From Homoserinimonas aerilata (lineage in GTDB: Bacteria; Actinomycetota; Actinomycetes; Actinomycetales; Microbacteriaceae): 64,000 nt of DNA. The notes under the pieces were generated by a model, which worked only from the letters and a program-made list of their open reading frames with translations, did not search any database and was not told the origin of the DNA. A program made the position numbers and the translations under genes. Positions 42,739-50,764 of this stretch are shown here, in pieces. Each line of letters starts with the position of its first letter. The stretch's first letter is position 1. The stretch spans positions 1-64,000 of the forward strand of contig NZ_VFOM01000004.1 of the NCBI RefSeq assembly GCF_006716125.1, read 5' to 3'.

Positions 42739-42977
42739 CTTCTCGCCCTCCGCGCGCGGACCTTGGGGCCAGAATCGACCTCTCGCGAACTGACGTGTTT
42801 CTCACCCTGCTCTCGCTCGCGCGCGAAGGGTCACTACTCGCCCTCCCCGCGCGGACCTTGGGGCCAGAATCGACCTCTCGCGAACTGACGTGTTTCTCAC
42901 CCTGCTCTCGCTCGCGCGCGAAGGGTCACTACTCGCCCTCCCCGCGCGGACCTTGGGGCCAGAATCGACCTCTCGCG
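42739..42977. repeat. 95-bp tandem repeat, about 2.5 copies (family C core)
   Basis: The core ccttggggccagaatcgacc recurs at 42761, 42856 and 42951, exactly 95 bp apart. The first copy differs slightly at its start. The core matches the palindrome arm at 38812-38834. Confidence 0.95.
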
Positions 42978-42984
42978 CGATGTG

Positions 42985-43190
42985 GCGGGTACGAGATGCG
43001 AGGGACGCGCGATGTGGCGGATGCGCGGGCACCGGATGTGCGGGATGCGCGGGAGCCGGATGCGCGGGTACGGGATACGAGGGACGCGCGCGATGTCGCG
43101 GATGCGCGGGTACGGGATGCGCGGGCGAGGGATGCGCGACGGGTGCGGGATGTTCGGATGCGCGACGGGCGCGGGATGGGCGGGGTAGTC
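42985..43190. repeat. Degenerate GGATGCGCGGG-rich tract
   Basis: Many imperfect copies of ggatgcgcggg / gggtacgggatgc in about 200 bp. Minisatellite-like in appearance, with no fixed period. Confidence 0.8.
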
Positions 43191-43197
43191 TCTGCGG

Positions 43198-43806
43198 GTG
43201 AAGAAACTGGGGCTCCTGCTCGTCGTGGTCGTCGCCGTGATCGTTGCGCTGACCCTCGCGAACGGTGGCGGTGCGCAGCTGCTCGGCGGGGGCGGGCCCG
43301 GCGCGACACTCAGCACCGGCGACAGCAGCGGTGACACCAGCGGCGGCGCGCCCGTCGGGGGCGAAGCATCCGGAACCGAACCGTACGACATCGTCTCTCC
43401 CGACGGCGCCGAGACGATGACCATCGACTACGTGCACGACGGCGACACGCTCTTCGCCGCGAATGCCAACGGGGAACGGCTGAAGGTGCGACTGATCGGG
43501 CTCGACACCCCCGAGGTGGGCGAGCACGCCGAATGCTTCGGCGACGAGGCCACCGCGAGGCTGCGTGCGCTGCTGCCCGAGGGCTCAGTCGTATCAGTGG
43601 CCCACGACGCCGAGCCGCAGGACCGCTACGGGCGCGAACTGCTGTACCTGTGGGCATCCGACGGCACCTTCGTCAACCTCAGCCTCGTCGCCGACGGCTA
43701 CGGCGAGGCCCTCAAAGTCGGCGCGAATGACCAGTACTGGCCGCAGCTGCAGGCCGCCGAAGCCGATGCCCGGGCCGCCAGCGCCGGCCTGTGGGCTGCC
43801 TGCTGA
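43198..43806 (+). CDS. Exported thermonuclease-like (SNase) nuclease
   Basis: A 202-residue Staphylococcal-nuclease-family protein. N-terminal signal or anchor helix (KLGLLLVVVVAVIVALTLA), a Gly/Ser-rich linker, then the SNase domain from about residue 77. YVHDGDTLFAA, RLIGLDTPEVG (catalytic Arg and Glu, metal-binding Asp) and DRYGRELLYLW (second catalytic Arg) are intact, so it is probably active on extracellular DNA/RNA with Ca2+. Starts at GTG 43198. Two Cys may form a disulphide. Confidence 0.92.
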   Translation: MKKLGLLLVVVVAVIVALTLANGGGAQLLGGGGPGATLSTGDSSGDTSGGAPVGGEASGTEPYDIVSPDGAETMTIDYVHDGDTLFAANANGERLKVRLIGLDTPEVGEHAECFGDEATARLRALLPEGSVVSVAHDAEPQDRYGRELLYLWASDGTFVNLSLVADGYGEALKVGANDQYWPQLQAAEADARAASAGLWAAC

Positions 43807-43901
43807 CAAGCACCCGAAATAGCGGATGCCGACTGTTAGGGTTGCCTAAGACGAGCCTGGAGAGACGCCGCGGCTCGCTGAGCGAAAGGGCACATTCCCG
43901 G

Positions 43902-44678
43902 ATGAGTTACATCAAGTCGGCCCTACTCGAAGACAAGGGCTACGTCATCCTGAACCGCTACGAGCAGGCGGGCGACCCCCCGGAGTGGAAGAACCTCGAG
44001 TACGTCGAGTGGAAGTCGTCCGGCGACACGCGCTTCGCGCCGCTCACGAGTGCGCAGGGCGCGATCGAGGTCGACGGGTTCTGGAACCACACGCCGCCCC
44101 GCACCGACAAGGACGGGGTGTGGATCGAGTCGCAACTGGCGCAGGCACCCACCCTCGCCCGCCGAGCGCAGGAACCCGGCGCGAACGTGGGCCGCTGCCG
44201 CGTGATCGAACTGCAGCCGAACAGCTACGAGGACACCCTCTACAACCTGCACCAGGATGACAACAACCGACTCAACCCCGACGGCACCGGCTGGATCGTG
44301 CGCGGCTTCTTCAACCTGAGCGATGACCCCGACTCGTACCTGGTGCTGCGCGAAGACCGCTTCGACGCCGACACGGAGGTGCGGATTCCGCTGCCCGCCG
44401 GCGCGCGCATCATCGTCGACACGCAGCGCTTCTGGCACGCCATCTGGCAGAAGGGCCCCGAGCCGCGCTACTGCCTCATCACCTCGTGGGAGTCGGGCCC
44501 GGAACTCGACGCGTACATCGCGGCGAACGGCGGAAGCAACGAGCACGAGAACCCGCCGCTCGAACCCCAGTTCATCTACGACGCACAGGCCGCCGTGCAC
44601 CGCCGGCTGGCGGAGCGCTCCGCGAATCTGGCGGCGCAGGGCCGCAAGTACACCGACCCGGAGAACACCGAGGACTGA
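43902..44678 (+). CDS. Conserved protein with an apparent non-haem iron (2OG oxygenase-like) facial triad
   Basis: A 258-residue protein with no named family that I recognise. The order NLHQDDNNR (HxD, about residue 121), a beta-rich stretch GWIVRGFFNLSDDPDSYLVL, then DTQRFWHAIW (distal His) and RYCLITSWES (Arg) looks like the HxD...H...R arrangement of 2-oxoglutarate/Fe(II) oxygenases on a jelly-roll fold. No signal peptide; an AAAGGG-type tract upstream. Upstream bases 43807-43901 carry its promoter. Substrate unknown, and the enzyme call is an inference from motif spacing only. Confidence 0.7.
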   Translation: MSYIKSALLEDKGYVILNRYEQAGDPPEWKNLEYVEWKSSGDTRFAPLTSAQGAIEVDGFWNHTPPRTDKDGVWIESQLAQAPTLARRAQEPGANVGRCRVIELQPNSYEDTLYNLHQDDNNRLNPDGTGWIVRGFFNLSDDPDSYLVLREDRFDADTEVRIPLPAGARIIVDTQRFWHAIWQKGPEPRYCLITSWESGPELDAYIAANGGSNEHENPPLEPQFIYDAQAAVHRRLAERSANLAAQGRKYTDPENTED

Positions 44679-44739
44679 ACGCTCACGCTGTCACCGGCCA
44701 CCGACATCCGTTGTTCACCTTGACCGTGCCGTTTGCTTC

Positions 44740-44796
44740 TTGACTCTGCTGTCCCTTCTTTGTACTGTGCAGAGAACACTAGTTCACATAGCGAAC
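44740..44796 (+). promoter_or_regulatory. Promoter and palindromic operator of the ABC/ThDP operon
   Basis: TTGACT (44740-44745), 17 bp, TACTGT (44763-44768). Just downstream is an interrupted palindrome GTTCACATAGCGAAC (44782-44796). The place and shape suit a repressor site; GTTCGC-like half-sites are seen with some IclR/GntR regulators, but no regulator gene is adjacent. Confidence 0.6.
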
Positions 44797-44839
44797 ATGT
44801 GATCTGCATTTCACAGCATTGCCACAAAGGAGTGACACC

Positions 44840-45802
44840 ATGAAGAAATCACTGATGATCGGCCTCGCAGCCGCATCCGTACTCGCTCTCGCCGCCTGCA
44901 GCAGCGGCACGCCGGATGCCGGAGGAGACGCACCCAGCACAGCTGAGCCCACCGCAATCACCGTCGGCGTCATCCCCATCGTCGACACCGCCCCCATCTG
45001 GCTCGGCGTCGAGAAGGGCTTCTTCTCCGACGAAGGCCTCGACGTGACCGTGCAGCCGACCACCGGCGGCGCAGCATCCGTTCCCGGCGTTGTCGCGGGC
45101 AGCTACGACTTCGCCTTCGGCAACTACGTCTCCGGAATGGTCGCCAACGACAAGGGCCTCGGCCTCAAGTACGTGACCAACGGCAACTCGACCGCAGGCA
45201 ACCCCGACTTCGGTGCCGTGATCGTCGCCGCCGACTCCGACATCGAGTCACCGGCCGATCTTGCAGGCAAGACCGTCTCGGTCAACAACCTGTCGAACAT
45301 CGGTGACACCACCATCCGCACCGTCGTGGACAACGACGGCGGCGACTCCTCGACCATCAACTTCGTCGAGGTGGCGTTCCCGGACGCCGAAGCGGCCGTC
45401 ACCAACAAGCAGGTCGACGCGGCATGGATCCTCGCACCGTTCCTCGACTCTGCGGTCGCCAACGGCGCTCGCGTGATCACGTACAACTTCTCCGACTTCG
45501 ACCCGGGACTGGACGTCTCCGGCTACTTCACGACGCTGAAGACGTTCGAGGGGAAGCCCGAACTGGTCAAGGCGTTCCAGACGGCGATGAACAAGTCGCT
45601 GGAGTACGCTGACACCCATCCGGACGAGGTCAAGCAGATCGTCACCACGTACACCAAGATGACGATGGACCAGCTTGACGCCATGGTTCTTCCCAAGTTC
45701 AACGTCGAATTCAACCGTGAGGCGCTGACGAAGCTGGGCAAGGCTGCAGCGGACTTCGGAACGCTGAGCGCCGAGCCGGACCTCGACACGCTGCTCCCGT
45801 AA
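44840..45802 (+). CDS. NitT/TauT-type ABC transporter substrate-binding lipoprotein
   Basis: Cell-surface solute receptor. The 320-residue protein has a signal peptide and lipobox LALAAC (Cys20). The mature protein is an NMT1/SsuA-like type II binding fold: ITVGVIPIVDTAPIWLGVEKGFFSDEGLDV, GSYDFAFGNYVSG, DLAGKTVSVNNLSNIGDTTIR. Its family carries sulphonates, nitrate, or pyrimidine/thiamine precursors; the ligand here cannot be read. Start at ATG 44840 with an AAAGGAG ribosome site. First gene of an apparent five-gene operon. Confidence 0.92.
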   Translation: MKKSLMIGLAAASVLALAACSSGTPDAGGDAPSTAEPTAITVGVIPIVDTAPIWLGVEKGFFSDEGLDVTVQPTTGGAASVPGVVAGSYDFAFGNYVSGMVANDKGLGLKYVTNGNSTAGNPDFGAVIVAADSDIESPADLAGKTVSVNNLSNIGDTTIRTVVDNDGGDSSTINFVEVAFPDAEAAVTNKQVDAAWILAPFLDSAVANGARVITYNFSDFDPGLDVSGYFTTLKTFEGKPELVKAFQTAMNKSLEYADTHPDEVKQIVTTYTKMTMDQLDAMVLPKFNVEFNREALTKLGKAAADFGTLSAEPDLDTLLP

Positions 45803-45845
45803 CACACAGCTCCACCCGTTCCACCAAACAGAAGTCGAGTACCCA

Positions 45846-46649
45846 ATGTCGAGTACGAACAGCAGGATGCGAAACCAACGAGTGGCCGGACCGGCACTTG
45901 GACTGGCAGGCATCCTGCTGTTCCTGCTCGTCTGGGAGGTGGTCGCCCGGGCAGGCATCGTCGACCAGCGGTTCCTGCCGCCGGCAAGTGAGGTGCTGGT
46001 GACGTTCTTCGGCAACCTCATCGAACCCGGCTTCTACCAGGCCGTCGGCGAGACCATGCTCGCCTGGGCGATCGGCCTCGCCATCTCCACCGTCGCCGCC
46101 GTCGTGATCGGGCTCATCATCGGCTCCAGTTCATTCCTGAGCAAGGCCACCTACTCGACCATCGAGTTCCTGCGCCCCATCCCCTCCGTCGCGCTCATCC
46201 CCTTGGCCGTTCTCCTCTTCGGAGTGCGGATCGAGTCATCCCTCATGCTCATCATCTACGCCTCGTTCTGGCAGGTTCTGCTGCAGGTGCTCTACGGCGT
46301 GGCGGATGTCGACCCCGTCGCTGAGAACACGGCCAAGAGCTACGGGCTGGGCCCGCTGGCCCGGGCGCGCTACGTGATCTGGCCCACCGTGCTCCCGTAC
46401 CTGATGACGGGCCTTCGCCTCGCATCCGCTGTCGCCCTGATCCTCGCGATCACAGCAGAACTCATCATCGTCAGCCGCGGGTTGGGATACCAGATCGCGC
46501 TGAGCCAGAGCGGTGGCGCCATCTCCGAGATGTACGCGCTCGTATTGGCAACCGGACTGATCGGCGTCATCATCAACCTCGCCATGCGCTTCATAGAAAG
46601 AAAGACATTGAGCTGGCATTCCTCGATCCGAAGCGAGGTTGTCGCATGA
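45846..46649 (+). CDS. ABC transporter permease (NitT/TauT type), first subunit
   Basis: A 267-residue, six-helix BPD permease of the SsuC/TauC group. Contains the EAA loop region ENTAKSYGLGPLARARYVIWP typical of ATPase contact, FLRPIPSVALIPLAVLLFG, and a C-terminal FIERKTLSWH. Its stop overlaps the next permease by 4 bp. Two different permeases imply a heterodimeric channel, unlike most TauC homodimers. Confidence 0.92.
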   Translation: MSSTNSRMRNQRVAGPALGLAGILLFLLVWEVVARAGIVDQRFLPPASEVLVTFFGNLIEPGFYQAVGETMLAWAIGLAISTVAAVVIGLIIGSSSFLSKATYSTIEFLRPIPSVALIPLAVLLFGVRIESSLMLIIYASFWQVLLQVLYGVADVDPVAENTAKSYGLGPLARARYVIWPTVLPYLMTGLRLASAVALILAITAELIIVSRGLGYQIALSQSGGAISEMYALVLATGLIGVIINLAMRFIERKTLSWHSSIRSEVVA

Positions 46650-47419
46650 GCCTCCTCAAGCGCGCCGGATACTTCTTCGGCCTGCCCGTCCTCCTCATCA
46701 TCATGTGGTGGGCGCTGACCCTCGGCGGCACCAACTTCTTCGTGCCCACCCCCGAGGCGCTCGCCAAGACATTCTGGGAGGTGTGGGCGGGCGAACGCTT
46801 CGTCACCGACTTCCTGCCCAGCATCATGCGACTGTTCGTCGGCCTCGTGGCGACGATCGTGCTCGGAATCGGCCTCGGCATCCTGATCGGATCCATCCGC
46901 TGGCTGCGCAGCCTCACCGAACCGATTCTCGAGTTCTTCCGGGCGATCCCGCCACCCGTGCTCGTTCCGCTCTTCATGCTGCTGATCGGCATCAACGACC
47001 AGATGAAGATCCTGGTCATCATCTCGGGCGCGATCTGGCCGGTTCTGCTGAACACGGTCGAGGGCGTTCGTGCCGTCGACGAGGTGCTGAACGACACCAG
47101 CCGCACCTACGGCATCCATGGTTTCTCGCGGCTGCGCTATCTGGTGCTTCCGGCGGCCAGTCCGCAGATCATGGCCGGCGTGCGCCAGAGCCTCTCGATC
47201 GGTCTGATCCTGATGGTCATCTCGGAGATGTTCGGGTCGTCATCCGGTCTCGGATTCACCATCGTGCTGTTCCAGCGCACCTTCGCCATCCCGGAGATGT
47301 GGAGCGGCATCGCCGTGCTCGGGCTGATCGGAATCGCCCTCTCACTGATCTCCAAAGGCATCGAGCGCAAGGTACTTCGCTGGTACCACGGACTGAAAGA
47401 AGTACAGCGTGACAGTTAA
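46646..47419 (+). CDS. ABC transporter permease (NitT/TauT type), second subunit
   Basis: A 257-residue paralogue of the preceding permease with the same architecture: LEFFRAIPPPVLVPLFMLLIG, EAA-like NDTSRTYGIHGFSRLRYLVLP, and a C-terminal GIERKVLRWYHG. ATGA overlap with the upstream gene and 11 bp overlap with the ATPase frame point to co-translation. Confidence 0.92.
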   Translation: MSLLKRAGYFFGLPVLLIIMWWALTLGGTNFFVPTPEALAKTFWEVWAGERFVTDFLPSIMRLFVGLVATIVLGIGLGILIGSIRWLRSLTEPILEFFRAIPPPVLVPLFMLLIGINDQMKILVIISGAIWPVLLNTVEGVRAVDEVLNDTSRTYGIHGFSRLRYLVLPAASPQIMAGVRQSLSIGLILMVISEMFGSSSGLGFTIVLFQRTFAIPEMWSGIAVLGLIGIALSLISKGIERKVLRWYHGLKEVQRDS

Positions 47420-48272
47420 CAACGCGGAGACAACGAAACCAGGGACCACCATGACCACACCCATGCTGTCGATCAAGAACCTCAAGAAGGTCTACCAGGT
47501 GGCGGATGGCGAGATCGAAGCCGTTCGCGACATCAACCTGGACATTGCCGAAGGCGAACTCATCTGCATCGTCGGCCCCTCAGGCGCCGGCAAGACCACG
47601 CTGCTGAAGTGCATCGCAGGGCTGCTCACCCCGACCTCCGGGAGCGTCGAGCTGGCCGGCGTCCCCGTCTCCGGGCCGCCGAAGGCGATGGCCGTCGTCT
47701 TCCAGGAATACGGCCGCAGCCTGTTCCCGTGGATGACGGTGCGCGCCAACGTCGAGCTGCCGCTGAAGAACGCCGGCGTGCCGAAGGCGGAGCGCGAAAA
47801 GCTCGTGAATGAGGCGCTCGTCGCCGTCGAGCTGGAGCACGTACCCGAGAGCTACCCGTGGCAGCTCTCCGGAGGCATGCAGCAGCGCGTCGCGATCGCC
47901 CGCGCCGTCGCGTACCGCCCGAAGGTGCTGCTGATGGACGAGCCGTTCGCGGCCGTCGACGCCCAGACCCGCGCCGACCTGGAAGACCTCGTGCGCGACA
48001 TCTGGCACAAGCTCGGCGTCACCATCCTCTTCATCACGCACGACATCGACGAATCGGTGTACCTGGCGCAGCGCGTCATCATGCTGTCGAACTCGCCCAC
48101 CGTCGTGCAGGACGATCTGACCATCGACCTGCCCGACGAGCGCGACCAGCTGGAGACGCGCTCGAGCAAGCGCTTCGCCGAGCTGCGTACGCACGTCTAC
48201 GAGCAGATCCAGCTGGCGAAGGCGTCGAAGCCGACCGGTGCCGTCGCCACGCAGAAGACGACAAAGCGATAG
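47409..48272 (+). CDS. ABC transporter ATPase (NitT/TauT type)
   Basis: A 287-residue ATPase: Walker A GPSGAGKTTLLKC, Q-loop VVFQEYGRSLFPWMTV, signature [15 protein letters not shown], Walker B VLLMDEPFAAVDAQT, His switch ITHDIDESVYLAQRV. Starts at GTG 47409 inside the permease gene; ATG 47451 (MTTPMLSIKNLKKVYQ) is an alternative start closer to the conserved core. Energises the importer encoded by the two permeases. Confidence 0.94.
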   Translation: MTVNNAETTKPGTTMTTPMLSIKNLKKVYQVADGEIEAVRDINLDIAEGELICIVGPSGAGKTTLLKCIAGLLTPTSGSVELAGVPVSGPPKAMAVVFQEYGRSLFPWMTVRANVELPLKNAGVPKAEREKLVNEALVAVELEHVPESYPWQLSGGMQQRVAIARAVAYRPKVLLMDEPFAAVDAQTRADLEDLVRDIWHKLGVTILFITHDIDESVYLAQRVIMLSNSPTVVQDDLTIDLPDERDQLETRSSKRFAELRTHVYEQIQLAKASKPTGAVATQKTTKR

Positions 48273-48285
48273 AGGCCCCGAAATC

Positions 48286-49923
48286 ATGAAGGTCAGCGAA
48301 GCGGTCGGCCGGGCACTCGTGCAGTGGGGGGTCGACCAGGTTTTCGGTGTTGCCGGTAGCGGCAACTTCGAGGTCACGACCGCCATGGTCGACGCCGGTG
48401 CGAAATACGTCTCCGCACGCCACGAGGGCGGTGCGGCCAGCATGGCGGATGGCTACGCACGCCTGGCGCGCAAGGTCACCGTCGCGAGCGTGCACCAGGG
48501 GCCCGGGCTCACCAACGCCCTGACCGGCCTGGCGGAGGCCGTGAAGGCGCACACCCCGCTGATCATGGTCGCGGGCGAGACGCCGGCCACCATGAAGACC
48601 TCCAACTTCTGGATCGACCAGGCCAGCTCCGCCGAGGCGCTGGGCGCAGTCGCGTTCCGTCTGGAGTCTCCGGCAACCGCGCTGGCGGATGCCGCGCGCG
48701 CGTTCACACTGGCCAGAACCGGCCAGCCGGTTCTGCTCGGCCTGCCGCTCGACGTGCAGGCCGGCGAGATCGACTGGAACGGAACCGCACCCGAGCTGCC
48801 GACGCCGGCCTCACCGCCGGCTCCCTCCGCAGACGCGGTCGCCGAGCTCGTCTCGCGACTGAGCGCGGCCCAGCGCCCACTCGTCGTCGGCGGACGCGGG
48901 GCCTTCGGGGCCCATGACGAACTCGTCAGGCTGGCCGAAGCATCCGGAGCCCTCCTCGCGACCTCCGCGATGGCCCGCGGACTCTTCAACGACGACCCAT
49001 GGAACGTCGACGTCATGGGCGGCTTCGCCAACGAGTCGATGTCGGAGCTCATCCAGGGCGCCGACCTGATCGTCGCCTTCGGGGCATCCCTCAACCGGTG
49101 GACGTCACGCAACGGCGAGCTCATCGGCGACACCCCGGTCATTCAGGTCGATGCGAACCGGGCGGCCTTCTCCCTGCACAGGCCGGTGACGACATCCGTC
49201 ATCGGCGACGCCGCGCTGGTGGCAGTTGCGGTCGCGGCCGCTCTCCCCGCCCGAGGCGACGCCGGCTACCGCACGCCGGAGACCGCCGAGAAGCTGGCGA
49301 CCGGGCGGCTCTGGCGCGATCAGCCGTTCGAGGCTCGCACCGCCGACGACCGCATCGACCCACGCTCACTCGCGGTCGCGCTCGACGAACTGCTGCCGAA
49401 CGAGCGGGTGGTGACAGCGGATGCCGGCAGCCACACCGAATACACGGCCATGTACCTGCAGGTTCCGGATGATCGGGGCTACTGCCTGCCGCTCGGGTTC
49501 CAGTGCATCGGGCTCGCGCTTGCGTCATCCATCGGTGCCGCAGTGGCCCAGCCCGATCGCCTGCCGGTCGCCGGCATCGGAGACGGCGGGTTCATGATGA
49601 GCCTGGTCGAACTCGACACCGCCGTGCGCCTCGGGCTCCCCCTCGTGGTGGTCGTCTACAACGACAGCGCGTACGGTGCCGAGGTGCACCACTTCGGGCA
49701 CAGCGGGCAGCCGCTCGACATCGTCGAGTTCCCCGACACCGACATCGCCGCAATCGCCCGCGGATTCGGCTGCGATGGCATCACGGTGCGGTCGCTCGAC
49801 GACCTCAGCGGACTGCGCGACTGGCTCGACGGAGACCGGACCCGGCCGATCGTCATCGACGCGAAGACCATCTCGTTCCCGTCATGGGTCGACGCCCACG
49901 CGTTCGTGGGCGAGCCGAAATAG
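48286..49923 (+). CDS. Thiamine-diphosphate-dependent enzyme (acetolactate synthase/benzoylformate decarboxylase superfamily)
   Basis: A 545-residue ThDP enzyme with the three IlvB-like domains. The N-terminal Pyr domain has the catalytic Glu in SARHEGGAASMADGYARL (about residue 50) and HQGPGLTNALTGLAEA. The middle domain has PLVVGGRGAFGAHDELVRLAE. The C-terminal PP domain has the ThDP/Mg motif GDGGFMMSLVELDTAV...VVVYNDSAYG. There is no tightly matching signature for acetolactate synthase, Xsc or a named decarboxylase, so the substrate is open. It lies 13 bp after the ATPase, so it probably metabolises the imported compound or its product. Start at ATG 48286. Confidence 0.9.
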   Translation: MKVSEAVGRALVQWGVDQVFGVAGSGNFEVTTAMVDAGAKYVSARHEGGAASMADGYARLARKVTVASVHQGPGLTNALTGLAEAVKAHTPLIMVAGETPATMKTSNFWIDQASSAEALGAVAFRLESPATALADAARAFTLARTGQPVLLGLPLDVQAGEIDWNGTAPELPTPASPPAPSADAVAELVSRLSAAQRPLVVGGRGAFGAHDELVRLAEASGALLATSAMARGLFNDDPWNVDVMGGFANESMSELIQGADLIVAFGASLNRWTSRNGELIGDTPVIQVDANRAAFSLHRPVTTSVIGDAALVAVAVAAALPARGDAGYRTPETAEKLATGRLWRDQPFEARTADDRIDPRSLAVALDELLPNERVVTADAGSHTEYTAMYLQVPDDRGYCLPLGFQCIGLALASSIGAAVAQPDRLPVAGIGDGGFMMSLVELDTAVRLGLPLVVVVYNDSAYGAEVHHFGHSGQPLDIVEFPDTDIAAIARGFGCDGITVRSLDDLSGLRDWLDGDRTRPIVIDAKTISFPSWVDAHAFVGEPK

Positions 49924-49945
49924 CACTGACGCCCTGAACGCCGGT

Positions 49946-50004
49946 CTCGGGTACGGCAATCGGATGCTCGTGGGGGGCATGAGCATCCGATTGCCGTACC
50001 CGAG
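49946..50004. terminator. Perfect 24-bp inverted repeat after the ThDP enzyme
   Basis: Arms 49946-49969 and 49981-50004 (core gggtacggcaatcggatg and complement), 11-base loop. Well placed to terminate the ABC/ThDP operon; no T-run. Confidence 0.85.
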
Positions 50005-50029
50005 AATGGCCGTGAAGGTCGCCGCTTCT

Positions 50030-50087
50030 GAGGCGTTTGCGGCGATCTGAGCCCGCCACCGCATGCTCGAACCGCCGAAAACGCCTC
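50030..50087. repeat. Inverted repeat with gaggcgttttcggcg core (family B)
   Basis: Arms gaggcgtttgcggcg (50030-50044) and cgccgaaaacgcctc (50073-50087), 14 of 15 paired. The same core occurs at 54594-54651. It follows the previous palindrome by 25 bp and lies before the convergent yaeQ stop. Confidence 0.8.
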
Positions 50088-50162
50088 GCACACCCGGGCC
50101 CCTCGTCGGGACGAGCACGACCGGCGAGCAGGATGCGCCACGTCGCCACTCGCAGACGGCAA

Positions 50163-50702
50163 CTAGACGAGCGCGTGCTCCAGGATGCTCGAGCTCAGGC
50201 TGGACCCGTTCATGTCGAGATACAGCTGCCCCTCGGTCACCGACAGGGTGACCGTGTTGCGCCGCTCGAGCGCGGCAACCGCACCATCGACGAAACCGGG
50301 CTCGAAGCTGCGCAGCCTGATCGCATCCGCGCGGTGAATCTGCTTGCCCAGGAGCGGCGCGAGCACCTTCGCCGGGTCACGATGCGTGTACACGGCGACC
50401 CTCTCGGCCAGCTTGCTGCCGTAGTGGAGGCGCGCAGCATCCGGGGCACCCACCTCGATCCACGCCAACAGCCTGCCCGTCAGATCGCGCACAACAACGG
50501 CCGGCTCCTCAGTCGACGAGATGCCCTCGCTGAACGCGATTCCCTCCTCGAATTCGAGGCAGTACGCGAGCAGACGCGTCACCATGTACGCGTCAGTCTC
50601 CGACGGATGCCGGGCCACGCGGAGCGTCAACTCCTCGTACACGCCGCGATCCATGTCGGAGAGTTGCACCGTGAACGTGTGGATCATTGCGCCGACAGCC
50701 AT
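50163..50702 (-). CDS. yaeQ: YaeQ family protein
   Basis: A 179-residue PD-(D/E)xK-fold protein of the YaeQ family: HTFTVQLSDMDRGVYEELTLRVARHPSET, MVTRLLAYCLEFEEGIAFSEGI, WIEVGAPDAARLHYGSKLAERVAVYTHR. The residues of the nuclease-like core (E in LEFEEG, WIEVG, K in GSK) are visible, but biochemical activity is unproven. Monocistronic, facing the ABC/ThDP operon, so the palindromes at 49946 and 50030 may serve both. Confidence 0.93.
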   Translation of the reverse strand: MAVGAMIHTFTVQLSDMDRGVYEELTLRVARHPSETDAYMVTRLLAYCLEFEEGIAFSEGISSTEEPAVVVRDLTGRLLAWIEVGAPDAARLHYGSKLAERVAVYTHRDPAKVLAPLLGKQIHRADAIRLRSFEPGFVDGAVAALERRNTVTLSVTEGQLYLDMNGSSLSSSILEHALV

Positions 50703-50764
50703 AGTGCACGAGCCTAATGTGCTGCACGACCGTCGCCATGCTCAGCGTGCATCGCGGGTCGAGG

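Larger units (their letters stand above)
42680..43197. other. Repeat-filled non-coding region
   Basis: 518 bp with no credible gene: a 95-bp tandem repeat (42739-42977), then about 200 bp of degenerate GC-rich GGATGCGCGGG-type sequence (42985-43190). Open frames here are products of the repeats. Confidence 0.75.

Noticed and set aside
42739..42977. Possible CRISPR array
   Set aside because: Units are tandem and contiguous at a 95-bp period, with no distinct spacers and no cas genes; it is a minisatellite-like repeat.
42890..43201. 103-codon Gly/Cys/Ala frame
   Set aside because: Generated by the GGATGCGCGGG repeats; overlaps the nuclease start and has no gene features.
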